Source of the DNA: Methanosarcinales archaeon
GTDB taxonomy: Archaea > Halobacteriota > Methanosarcinia > Methanosarcinales > Methanosarcinaceae
NCBI GenBank assembly: GCA_012329085.1
Contig: JAAXQB010000049.1
Location: 1 to 13,715, forward strand
DNA length: 13,715 bases
Reading direction: 5' to 3'
In this document: piece after piece, positions 6,574 to 13,411 of the stretch
Position numbering within the stretch: position 1 is the stretch's first letter
Layout of the letters: each line of letters starts with the position of its first letter
The notes under the pieces: model-generated
Told to the model about the DNA's origin: nothing
The model's input: only the letters and a program-made list of their open reading frames with translations
The model's database searches: none
Made by a program: the position numbers and the translations under genes

Positions 6574-7023
6574 ATGACAACGGTATATGATGTACCTGCA
6601 ACAGAATTAATTTCAAAAGTTGCAGAAAAATTAAAAGAAAACGAACATGTAAATCCGCCAGAGTGGGCAAATTATGTTAAAACTGGTGTGCACAAAGAAT
6701 TACCTCCCGTCGAAAAAGATTGGTGGTATATAAGATGCGCAAGTGTACTTAGAACAATCTATACAGATGGACCAGTTGGTGTAGAACGAATGAGGTCCAT
6801 ATATGGTGGAAAAAAAGATAGAGGTTCAAAGCCAAATATAAAAGCAAAAGGAAGCGGATCAATAGCAAGAAAATCATTACAACAATTAGAATCGGCAGGA
6901 TTTGTTAAATCATTGAAAAATGGACGAATCGCCTCACCTACTGGAAAATCTTTGCTTGATACTGCCGCACATGAGCTTAAAAAAGAGCTTATTAAAACAA
7001 TTCCGGGACTTGAAAAATATTAA
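6574..7023 (+). CDS. rps19e: Ribosomal protein eS19
   Basis: This is a small-subunit ribosomal protein shared by archaea and eukaryotes, needed for maturation of the 30S/40S head. The 149-aa length is normal for archaea. The family is recognised from the N-terminal block [20 protein letters not shown], the aromatic run [29 protein letters not shown] and the C-terminal winged-helix-like block [15 protein letters not shown] and [13 protein letters not shown]. The ATG is preceded by AAAGGA at 7-nt spacing. It opens the translation gene cluster and is followed 48 nt later by pdcD5, the usual archaeal order. Its leader carries two hairpin repeats that may affect its expression. Confidence 0.97.
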   Translation: MTTVYDVPATELISKVAEKLKENEHVNPPEWANYVKTGVHKELPPVEKDWWYIRCASVLRTIYTDGPVGVERMRSIYGGKKDRGSKPNIKAKGSGSIARKSLQQLESAGFVKSLKNGRIASPTGKSLLDTAAHELKKELIKTIPGLEKY

Positions 7024-7071
7024 ATTATTGATATAATTAAATGCTAACCTATATAAAGTGAAGTGAAAACA

Positions 7072-7419
7072 ATGGATGAGCTTGAAGAAATTAGAAAAAG
7101 ACGACTTTTAGACCTTCAAAACCAGCAAATGGGTTCTTCGCAAGAATCTGCTAACCAAGCCATGCAGCAACAAGAGATGCAAGCTGAGAGAGAGTCACAA
7201 AAACAAGCAATTCTAAGACAACTTTTAACGCCAGAGGCAAGAGAGCGACTTGCAACACTTAAAATGTCAAGAAATGAATTTGCTACACAAATAGAGGAGC
7301 AAATAATACATATTGCACAAAGTGGTCGAATCCGTGGCAAGATTACAGATGAAAAGCTTAAAGAAATTCTTTTACAGATGCAACCTAAAAAAAGAGAGAC
7401 AAGCATTAAAAGAGTATGA
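7072..7419 (+). CDS. PDCD5-family DNA-binding protein
   Basis: This is the archaeal homologue of eukaryotic PDCD5 (TFAR19), a small helical protein annotated as DNA-binding whose archaeal role is unsettled. The ATG gives 115 aa. The N-terminus MDELEEIRKRRLLDLQ is the family hallmark and a long Gln/Glu-rich helix follows. The compact helical core includes LLTPEARERLATLKM and IHIAQSGRIRGKITDEKLKEIL, and the C-terminal tail is basic (KKRE, IKRV). A GTG at 7063 would add three residues, but the family normally starts at this ATG. It lies between rps19e and a PP-loop gene that it overlaps by ATGA, so the genes are translationally coupled. Confidence 0.93.
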   Translation: MDELEEIRKRRLLDLQNQQMGSSQESANQAMQQQEMQAERESQKQAILRQLLTPEARERLATLKMSRNEFATQIEEQIIHIAQSGRIRGKITDEKLKEILLQMQPKKRETSIKRV

Positions 7420-8027
7420 AAGCATTCGTGTTATTTAGCGGAGGCAAAGATAGTTCTCTTTCAGCAATTTTAACTGAACCATTTTTTGAATCTGTTGAAC
7501 TTGTGACTATTTGCTTTTCTATTCTTGATGTGGGAGCTATTGCAAAATCTGTTGCAAAAAAGATTGGATTTGCACACACTGTGTTAAATCTTGATGAAAA
7601 GATTTTACGAAATGCACTAGAAATTATTATAAATACTGGACATCCAGAAAATGCCATAAATTATATACATCAAAATGCAATTGAAGTGCTTGCATGCAAG
7701 TTGTCTTTTGAAAATACCAATGGAATGATTGTAGATGGAATAAGACGAGATGACAGAGTTCCAAAAATAACATATTCTACAATTAAAAGTATTGAAGCAA
7801 GACATAATATATGCCATACTTCGCCACTTAAAGGATATGGGCGAAAAGCAGTAGATGACCTTGTAAATCAGCATTTTATAATCGAAGAAAATGAAAGTAA
7901 TATTTTAAAAAAAGCTGACTATGAAACAGAACTTCGTGAATTGATTCGAATAGAATATGGAGCTGAAAAAATACAAGAAATATTTTCAGCACATACACAA
8001 TCAAGAGTTATAAAACGAATTCGATGA
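7416..8027 (+). CDS. PP-loop (N-type) ATP pyrophosphatase-like protein
   Basis: The 203-aa protein begins MKAFVLFSGGKDSS, the PP-loop (SGGKDSS, residues 8-14) of enzymes that adenylate a substrate with release of pyrophosphate, such as tRNA-thiolation and amidation enzymes. Further blocks are a Rossmann-like ICFSILDVGAIAKSVAKKIGF, then MIVDGIRRDDRVPK and SPLKGYGRK near the end. No zinc-binding Cys pairs are visible and it is short, so it is not a standard TtuA/NcsA or Dph6 enzyme. Related uncharacterised genes occupy this position in other archaeal clusters, as I recall, which suggests a translation or tRNA-modification role. That role is inferred from context; the substrate is unknown. Its start overlaps the pdcD5 stop (ATGA). 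Confidence 0.8.
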   Translation: MKAFVLFSGGKDSSLSAILTEPFFESVELVTICFSILDVGAIAKSVAKKIGFAHTVLNLDEKILRNALEIIINTGHPENAINYIHQNAIEVLACKLSFENTNGMIVDGIRRDDRVPKITYSTIKSIEARHNICHTSPLKGYGRKAVDDLVNQHFIIEENESNILKKADYETELRELIRIEYGAEKIQEIFSAHTQSRVIKRIR

Positions 8028-8066
8028 ATATTCAAACTCGTTAAACTAAAAATTATTGATAACAGA

Positions 8067-8075
8067 CATATAATA
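8067..8075 (+). promoter_or_regulatory. TATA-like box for the rpl39e operon
   Basis: CATATAATA would start transcription near 8097, almost exactly where the two-unit hairpin array begins (8095). A separate promoter within the cluster is plausible because the PP-loop gene ends 134 nt before rpl39e. Confidence 0.35.
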
Positions 8076-8094
8076 TTAATATTATTAAAACATC

Positions 8095-8148
8095 GCACAT
8101 TCATTCTGAACGTGCAAACGCTCGTTCGTTCCGAACGAGCTATTAAAA
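8095..8148 (+). repeat. Two-unit hairpin array directly before the rpl39e ribosome binding site
   Basis: Unit 1: arms GCACATTC and GAACGTGC, loop ATTCT. AAAC linker. Unit 2: perfect stem GCTCGTTC / GAACGAGC, loop GTTCC (8120-8140), then TATTAAAA. The GCAC/GTGC change in unit 1 is compensatory relative to GCTC/GAGC. The ribosome binding site GGTGAT begins at 8151. Confidence 0.85.
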
Positions 8149-8150
8149 AC

Positions 8151-8156
8151 GGTGAT
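8151..8156 (+). promoter_or_regulatory. Ribosome binding site supporting a TTG start
   Basis: GGTGAT matches the archaeal anti-Shine-Dalgarno end and sits 4 nt before TTG at 8161. It decides the start of the small rpl39e gene, which has no ATG at its family N-terminus. Confidence 0.7.
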
Positions 8157-8160
8157 AAAT

Positions 8161-8319
8161 TTGAGCCATAATACAAAAGGACAGAAAATGAGATTATCAA
8201 AAGCCCATACAGAGAACCAAAGAGTTCCAATGTGGGTAATTGCAAAGACACAAAGAAAAGTTTTAAGTCATCCAAAGAGAAGACATTGGAGAAGAAGTAG
8301 CTTAAAAGTAAAAAGATAG
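8161..8319 (+). CDS. rpl39e: Ribosomal protein eL39
   Basis: This very small, basic large-subunit protein lines the polypeptide exit tunnel. It has 52 aa from a TTG start. The protein opens with the family signature [11 protein letters not shown], continues with [17 protein letters not shown] and ends with the characteristic [15 protein letters not shown] block and a KVKR tail. The first in-frame ATG (8188) would cut off the conserved N-terminus, while TTG at 8161 gives the full family length and has GGTGAT upstream. The short length and TTG start make it easy to miss. It is followed 10 nt later by rpl31e, the normal archaeal arrangement. Confidence 0.96.
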   Translation: MSHNTKGQKMRLSKAHTENQRVPMWVIAKTQRKVLSHPKRRHWRRSSLKVKR

Positions 8320-8329
8320 GATTAATTAA

Positions 8330-8602
8330 ATGGCAGAAAATATACATAAAGAACAAATATTCACGATACCACTTCGTGATGTAAAGCTTGCACCAAGATG
8401 GAAAAGAACAACTCGTGCAATGCGTCTTATTAAAAAATATCTTGTAAGGCATACAAAAGTCGATATTTCAAATATAAAAATCGATAAAACAATTAATGAG
8501 AAAATATGGGAACGAGGTTCTGAAAATCCACCTAGAAACATAAAAGTTCGTATTATGAAATTTGAAGATGGAAATCTTGAAGCTGAACTTGCTTCAAATT
8601 AG
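8330..8602 (+). CDS. rpl31e: Ribosomal protein eL31
   Basis: This is a large-subunit protein at the rim of the exit tunnel, shared by archaea and eukaryotes. The 90-aa length is typical. Recognisable blocks are EQIFTIPLRDVKLAPRWKRT, RAMRLIKKYLVRH, then IKIDKTINEKIWERGSENPP and RNIKVRIMKFEDG. TAGGAT lies upstream of the ATG. It is 10 nt from rpl39e and 26 nt from eif6, consistent with one operon. Both L39e and L31e sit at the exit tunnel, so co-expression makes sense. Confidence 0.97.
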   Translation: MAENIHKEQIFTIPLRDVKLAPRWKRTTRAMRLIKKYLVRHTKVDISNIKIDKTINEKIWERGSENPPRNIKVRIMKFEDGNLEAELASN

Positions 8603-8628
8603 TAGATATATAAAGGAATAAAAATATT

Positions 8629-9309
8629 GTGATTGATTTAAAAAGTGCACAAACAACAACTCAAACTTTGAGTATATATGAAAGCACTGTTATTGGAGTT
8701 TTTGCCACAAGTACTGAAAATATAGCAATAGTTCCAACAGGAACTGCTGATTCTGTTATTGAATTGATACAAAAATCACTTGGCGTAGAAGTGATATCAA
8801 CACTTATAGATGGAAGTCCAGTTATAGGGTCAATGATTCGTGGCAACTCTAATGGTTTTTTAATACCAAGTACTGTAAATCAAAAAGAATTAAGTCAAAT
8901 AGATGTAAAAGTTGCACAATTACCAGGTAGATTAACAGCAATTGGAAACATAGTACTTGCAAATGATAATACAGCTTTAGTACATCCCGGATTGTCTCAA
9001 AAATTGATGGATATTATTTCAAATACACTTTCAGTAGATGTTCATAAAGGAACAATTGCAGATCTTGCAGCTGTCGGAATGGCAGGCATTGCCACCAATA
9101 AAGGAATACTTTTAAATCCTATGGCAACCCGTCGTGAAATTGAACATATCGAAGATATATTTGGGTTACCTGTTGATATTGGAACTGTTAATTTTGGATC
9201 GAAAATGGTAGGGTCTGGTGTGCTTGCAAATTCAAAAGGATATGTTGCAGGATTTGAAACAACAGGACACGAACTCGGAAGGATTGAAGAAGCACTTGAT
9301 TTCATATAA
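8629..9309 (+). CDS. eif6: Translation initiation/anti-association factor aIF6
   Basis: aIF6 binds the large ribosomal subunit and blocks premature joining of the small subunit. The 226-aa product fits the family (about 220 aa). It is built from five similar beta/alpha modules (pentein fold), seen as recurring patterns such as GVFATSTENIAIVP, GNSNGFLIP, GNIVLANDNTALVHP, ATNKGILLNP and GVLANSKGYVAG, and ends in GRIEEALDFI. The start is a GTG with AAAGGA at 8612-8617. A standard archaeal neighbourhood (rpl39e, rpl31e before; rplX, pfdA after) supports the call. The N-terminus before the first module is about ten residues longer than in many homologues. Confidence 0.97.
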   Translation: MIDLKSAQTTTQTLSIYESTVIGVFATSTENIAIVPTGTADSVIELIQKSLGVEVISTLIDGSPVIGSMIRGNSNGFLIPSTVNQKELSQIDVKVAQLPGRLTAIGNIVLANDNTALVHPGLSQKLMDIISNTLSVDVHKGTIADLAAVGMAGIATNKGILLNPMATRREIEHIEDIFGLPVDIGTVNFGSKMVGSGVLANSKGYVAGFETTGHELGRIEEALDFI

Positions 9310-9349
9310 ATCAAATTTATAATATATACATAATTAAAAGGAGTGAAAA

Positions 9350-9532
9350 ATGCAAGAATTTATTGTAAAAGGTACATTTAAATTAGGAAATGGATGGCAG
9401 AAATTTAATAAAGAAGTTACAAGTCAAAACGAAAAAAATGCAAGTGATAAGGTATATTCAATATTTGGTAGTAAACATAATATAAAAAGAATGTACATTA
9501 AAATAGAAGATATCAGTGTAAAAGAGGAATAG
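9350..9532 (+). CDS. rplX: Ribosomal protein LX (eL20/L18a family)
   Basis: This small archaeal large-subunit protein is homologous to part of eukaryotic eL20. It has 60 aa. The family pattern is a first strand FIVKGTF, then the conserved [32 protein letters not shown] region (residues about 19-46) and [18 protein letters not shown] stands 5 nt before the ATG, the strongest ribosome binding site in the cluster. It is followed 6 nt later by pfdA, whose own ribosome binding site overlaps the end of this gene. In Methanosarcinales, as I recall, rplX lies in the same place between eif6 and pfdA. Confidence 0.93.
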   Translation: MQEFIVKGTFKLGNGWQKFNKEVTSQNEKNASDKVYSIFGSKHNIKRMYIKIEDISVKEE

Positions 9533-9538
9533 GTAATT

Positions 9539-9949
9539 ATGCAAGACACTGAGGACCAAAAAATTAAAGCTCTTGCAATGAATCATCAAGAATATAAAAT
9601 GCAAGCCGAAGCAATTAAACAACAAATGGACATGATTCAAGCATCTATAGAAGATTGCACAAATGCACTTGAATCAATAGATGAATTGCTAAATGTAGGA
9701 ACTAATGCAGAACTTATGATTCCAATTGGGGCAGGCATTCAGATTTATGCAAAGCCTGAATCAATTGAAAAAATTGTTGTACCGATTGGATCTGGAATAA
9801 GTGTAGAAAAAACACCATCTGATGCAAAAGATTCAATAAACAATCGAAAAGAAGAATTGTTGAAAGCATTTGGTCAAATGGGAGATACATTGCAAAAATT
9901 AGTAAATGCCATCAAAGAAATTGAGGCAGAATCTGCATCTATGCAATGA
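9539..9949 (+). CDS. pfdA: Prefoldin subunit alpha
   Basis: This is a subunit of the hexameric chaperone that captures unfolded proteins and hands them to the thermosome. The 136-aa product shows the prefoldin alpha layout: an N-terminal coiled coil (about 4-50), a central beta region with ELMIPIGAGIQIYAKPES and EKIVVPIGSGISVEKT (about 58-95), and a C-terminal coiled coil (about 96-134, RKEELLKAFGQMGDTLQKL). Its ribosome binding site AGGTAATT overlaps the rplX end. In many archaea the next gene is ftsY; here the cluster ends and an 87-nt spacer with a new promoter follows. Confidence 0.95.
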   Translation: MQDTEDQKIKALAMNHQEYKMQAEAIKQQMDMIQASIEDCTNALESIDELLNVGTNAELMIPIGAGIQIYAKPESIEKIVVPIGSGISVEKTPSDAKDSINNRKEELLKAFGQMGDTLQKLVNAIKEIEAESASMQ

Positions 9950-9989
9950 ATATCAATAGAAAAGCCACTAACTAAATTTAGATAAAGCA

Positions 9990-10003
9990 ATAAATATAAA
10001 TAA
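9990..10003 (+). promoter_or_regulatory. TATA-like box for the membrane hydrolase gene
   Basis: ATAAATATAAATAA lies about 40 nt before the ATG at 10037. Transcription would start near 10022, just before the ribosome binding region AGGATGT (10024-10030). Confidence 0.35.
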
Positions 10004-10036
10004 GCATAGTACATTTTAGTTATAGGATGTCAAATC

Positions 10037-10626
10037 ATGCTTATTTTTGGACACATAGGAATAACATTAGCAATCACATTTTTAATTTTTAGTAGTATAA
10101 ACTTTCTAAATTCGCGAAATGAGATTAGAAATGAATCAAAAATAATTGAAACTAATTATAAACTATATTTTTTTATAATTATAGGATCAATTTTACCAGA
10201 TTTAATAGATAAACCCATAGGAGAAATTTTATTAGCGGGGTCACTTTCTCATGGTAGGCTATTTGCACATAGTTTATTATTCATTTTAATTCTATTTTTA
10301 TTGGGATTTACATTTATAAACAAAATAAAGAAAAAGGATTTATTTATTTAAGTTTTGCTTCTTTCATCCATCTCGGCTTAGACCACATGTGGAATGATCC
10401 TAAGACATTATTTTTTCCTATTTTTGGATTTAATTTTCAGCAAGGTGTAATAGAACAACATTGGACGGATTATTTTTTAAACATATTGTACAAGAATAAT
10501 TTAACTGCAACTAATTTTGAACTCTCAGAAATATTTATTTTTGAATTGATTGGACTGTTTGTTATATCAGCTTTTATTTTTTATGTTAGATTTGATATTA
10601 AATATAAAAATAAAAATAAAAAATAA
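10037..10626 (+). pseudogene. YdjM/DUF457-type membrane-bound metal-dependent hydrolase, frameshifted
   Basis: Two open stretches in different frames make up one family protein of about 196 residues. The first (10037-10351) has GHIGIT (His 6), a membrane segment, then GSILPDLIDKP (Asp 55, Asp 58) and HGRLFAHSLLF (His 72, His 78). The second, readable from before 10339 to 10626, continues with SFASFIHLGLDHMWNDP and a C-terminal membrane segment. These are the spaced His/Asp motifs of the family. The frame changes by one base near the run of five A at 10331-10335. A sequencing error, a real inactivating deletion or a -1 slip are all possible, but GAAAAAG is not an ideal slippery site. The gene is very AT-rich and does not belong to the translation cluster. 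Confidence 0.75.
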
Positions 10627-11183
10627 ATTAAAAATTTGTATAATTTATTGGATGAAAAAATTCATAATCTGTTGGATGAAAAAATCTGTATAATCTGCGC
10701 AATCTGCGAACATAAAATTTAAAGAACAAACGCTAAGTTATAATATATATAGAAGATAAAAAATAAATTTTAAAATATATCCTATATGTATGAATCGCAC
10801 CCTTTTTTTCAAATCTTAAATTTATTTTTTAGGGAATGGTTTAACGAGAAAATGAAAATTACTCGCATATTAACAATCAGAACGCTTAATCACGAATTAC
10901 AAAAAATTAAAACTTTTTCTCTCAGCATATAACTTTACAAATTATAGTGGTTACCTAATAACTAATTTGCATTATACATTTAAGTTATATTTTATCCTAA
11001 TTGGGTAATTATTAATTGCAATTTTATAAATATTGCCCTAAATATGATAAGTATTAATTGATTTGTATGCGGGATTTTAATTGTTATACGACCTCCATAA
11101 TACAATAAAAAAATTGAAACATTTTAAAATTGCCTTTTAATAAATCATTTTATAAAATATGATAAAATCTTAATAAATATATG
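10627..11183. other. Convergent spacer with no visible gene
   Basis: The 557 nt between two convergent genes contain a 24-nt tandem repeat at the left edge (10640-10687), AATCTGCGC-AATCTGCG-type short repeats (10692-10708), an isolated ten-base echo of the hairpin repeat (AACAAACGCT, 10726-10735) and AT-rich sequence. On the minus strand a T7 run (11113-11107), about 70 nt after the stop of the surface-protein gene, could act as an archaeal oligo-T terminator. Confidence 0.6.
10640..10687 (+). repeat. 24-nt direct tandem repeat, two copies
   Basis: Copies at 10640-10663 and 10664-10687 match at 20 of 24 positions; the shared core is TTGGATGAAAAAAT. A third partial copy (TATAATCTG) starts at 10689 and leads into AATCTGCGC-AATCTGCG. 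Confidence 0.7.
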
Positions 11184-12875
11184 TCACCTATATATAATCT
11201 TATCTCCAATTTTCTCTACAATTGTGGTCATATCAGATTGATTAGATTCACTATATTCACTTTGATTTAAGATTTTGCTACTTATTTTATCATCAATACT
11301 AATATCATCATTTGATTTTTTTATTTTATTAAATTTTAATTTTAAAACTAAAATCACGATGCCAAATAATAAAATAGAACCAACACCAATTACCAAATGC
11401 ATATAAGGGATATCAAATATAGTTCTATCGGTTATTATTTTTTCATCAGAGTCTTTTACAATTACTTCTATATCATCTCTTTTTAATTCATCCAATTGTA
11501 GCCTATATTTATATAATTGCTCATTCAATTCCCTTATCTTTTCATCTTTTTCATTCAATAATGATTCAAGAATTTCTTCTTGTGTTAAAGGTTCAATTTC
11601 AGGGGGCGAGGGTTTAATATGTACCACTCTAACATACTCTCTTGATGGTAACCATCTATTTTGTGCTTCTTCAAGCCCTAATATTAAATAAATACTGCCT
11701 GAATCCCCAACTGTGATAGATCGTGTGCCGCGTGAAGTATTTCCTGATTTTCCTGTAATAACGATTAGATCTCCTATTTCCAAGCTAAATCCAAATCGGT
11801 TATCAACAAATATTCGCTCCCCCTTTATTAATTCATAATGCCCTTCATTTTTAACATTTGCTACTGCACTTCTACTCAATATTCCATTTTCTTCATTTAA
11901 TGATTTTAAATATATTTGATAACTTTTCGAAGTATAATTTTCTACAAATCTTGACACCCGCGCCATTAGTGTAACATATTCCCCTGCATGATCGCCTCTT
12001 AAAAAATTTTTATATGATATTGCATGTTTTGCAGGTTTTATGGGTGCCAATCCAAATCCAAAAGCTTCTTCTCCATCACTTATTCCATTCCCATCTGTAT
12101 CCCATTTAAGTGGATTGTATTTAATTCTATTAATTCCAATAAGTTCAATGGAATCAACTATTCCATCTTTATCAGAATCTTTCAACAGTGGGTTTGTTTT
12201 CAATTCAAGAACTTCCCTTCCATCACCCAATCCATCGCGATCTGTATCTTTATATAATGGATTGGAGCCTATTTGAATTTCATATCCATCACTTATTCCA
12301 TCTCCATCTGTATCCCAATTTATAGGACTAAGTGTGAATAAATGCCTATTGCGAATAATGCGTACTGCAGTTTTAACTTCTTGCCTATCAATTATATTGG
12401 GATATAATTGTGCCATATGAATTGTATTTAATAAATCTATATGCCTACTTAATTCAATTAAATCTATTAATCCATCATTATCTGTATCTCTTTCAAATGG
12501 ATCTGTATAAAAACCAAATAAACCCGTAGTTTCTGCATAATTTGTTATTTCATCCCCATCTACATCCACATTCCATGGATCAATATTATTTTCAAATTCT
12601 TGAAAGGCTGTGAGTCCATCATGATTGAAATCTAATGCCGCATCTTTTGGACAATATGGATTTAGTAAATTCTCGCGTTCCCATAAATCTGGAATTCCAT
12701 CATTGTCCCAATCATCAATCCTAGTTTCATTTGATGGCATCGCAAAGGCATGTGGCGTAAAACTCATACAAATTAATGCAATCATAATGATGGCAACACT
12801 CTTTTTTTTAATTTTAATATTGCACATAAATTGTAAAATTGTGAAACTATAGAAAAATTTTAATTTTTCATACAT
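11184..12875 (-). CDS. Secreted, membrane-anchored protein with thrombospondin type 3-like calcium repeats
   Basis: The 563-aa product looks like a cell-surface protein. After a Lys-rich stretch, a signal peptide (about 27-45, ending PHAFA before MPSN) precedes eight DxDxDG-type calcium loops between residues about 54 and 270: DDWDNDGIPD, LDFNHDG, VDVDGDE, RDTDNDG, WDTDGDG, KDTDRDG, KDSDKDG and WDTDGNG. Next is a beta-rich region (about 297-400, GEYVTLMARV, GDLIVITGKSG) that could be an OB-like fold. A coiled coil (about 432-470), a membrane helix (about 493-513, HLVIGVGSILLFGIVILVL) and a short charged cytoplasmic tail follow. The ATG lies 5 nt after GGAGTGA; an internal ATG at 12827 would give a more ordinary signal peptide but has no such site. 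It is cotranscribed with the CBS gene. The ligand is unknown. Confidence 0.85.
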   Translation of the reverse strand: MYEKLKFFYSFTILQFMCNIKIKKKSVAIIMIALICMSFTPHAFAMPSNETRIDDWDNDGIPDLWERENLLNPYCPKDAALDFNHDGLTAFQEFENNIDPWNVDVDGDEITNYAETTGLFGFYTDPFERDTDNDGLIDLIELSRHIDLLNTIHMAQLYPNIIDRQEVKTAVRIIRNRHLFTLSPINWDTDGDGISDGYEIQIGSNPLYKDTDRDGLGDGREVLELKTNPLLKDSDKDGIVDSIELIGINRIKYNPLKWDTDGNGISDGEEAFGFGLAPIKPAKHAISYKNFLRGDHAGEYVTLMARVSRFVENYTSKSYQIYLKSLNEENGILSRSAVANVKNEGHYELIKGERIFVDNRFGFSLEIGDLIVITGKSGNTSRGTRSITVGDSGSIYLILGLEEAQNRWLPSREYVRVVHIKPSPPEIEPLTQEEILESLLNEKDEKIRELNEQLYKYRLQLDELKRDDIEVIVKDSDEKIITDRTIFDIPYMHLVIGVGSILLFGIVILVLKLKFNKIKKSNDDISIDDKISSKILNQSEYSESNQSDMTTIVEKIGDKIIYR

Positions 12876-12880
12876 AAATT

Positions 12881-13411
12881 TCACTCCATTTTATGAATGA
12901 CATTATAATCTTTTACAATTTCATCTACATCCCATGACCTTCGTTTTAAAAATCCACTCTCTATAATTATGTCTCCGCGAGTTACAATTCCAACTAAGGT
13001 TCCATCTTTTTCTATGACGGGCAGTCTATTTATATTATATTTAGACATAATTGCCTCTGCATCTTCAATATTTTCTCCTTCAGAAATAGTATAAACTTTT
13101 TTTGTCATAACAGCATGTACAGGATTATTAAAAACATTCTTAACAACACTTTTAAAACAATTCCAATCCACATGATCATGCAATGAATGTCGCACAATAT
13201 CAAGCAAATTCGATGGTAATTCATCATTTGAATGTTCAAGTTTAATCATTTTAAAAATATCTCTTTCTGTGATTATGCCAATTATTTTTCCAAACTTTAT
13301 GACAGGCATGCCACTTATTTCATTTATTTTAAATTTTTCTATCACTGCAGATATGGTATCATCTGAATTGCACACGATAACTTTTTTATTCATAATTTGT
13401 TTTACTTTCAT
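12881..13411 (-). CDS. Two-CBS-domain protein
   Basis: The 176-aa cytoplasmic protein is almost entirely a CBS pair (Bateman module), which usually binds adenine nucleotides or S-adenosylmethionine and regulates a partner. CBS1: VKQIMNKKVIVCNSDDTI through GMPVIKFGKIIGIITERDIFK (residues 3-55). A linker of about 40 residues follows, then CBS2: VHAVMTKKVYTISEGENI through RLPVIEKDGTLVGIVTRGDII (about 98-152). No catalytic or DNA-binding domain is attached. A GGTGTGAT ribosome binding region precedes the ATG. Its stop lies 5 nt before the start of the surface-protein gene, whose ribosome binding site overlaps this gene's end, so the two are translationally linked. A functional tie between them is inference. 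Confidence 0.9.
   Translation of the reverse strand: MKVKQIMNKKVIVCNSDDTISAVIEKFKINEISGMPVIKFGKIIGIITERDIFKMIKLEHSNDELPSNLLDIVRHSLHDHVDWNCFKSVVKNVFNNPVHAVMTKKVYTISEGENIEDAEAIMSKYNINRLPVIEKDGTLVGIVTRGDIIIESGFLKRRSWDVDEIVKDYNVIHKME

Noticed and set aside
7919..8452. Long minus-strand frame of 177 codons
   Set aside because: It overlaps the PP-loop gene, rpl39e and rpl31e, all convincingly coding on the plus strand, and crosses the repeat array.
10325..10345. Programmed -1 frameshift site
   Set aside because: GAAAAAG is not a proper X-XXY-YYZ heptamer, no clear downstream stimulatory structure is seen, and the family is not known to use frameshifting; an indel in the A run is simpler.
10387..10626. 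Independent 79-codon gene
   Set aside because: Its frame stays open upstream through SFASFIHLGLDHMW, which completes the motif set of the preceding fragment; the ATG is an internal Met.
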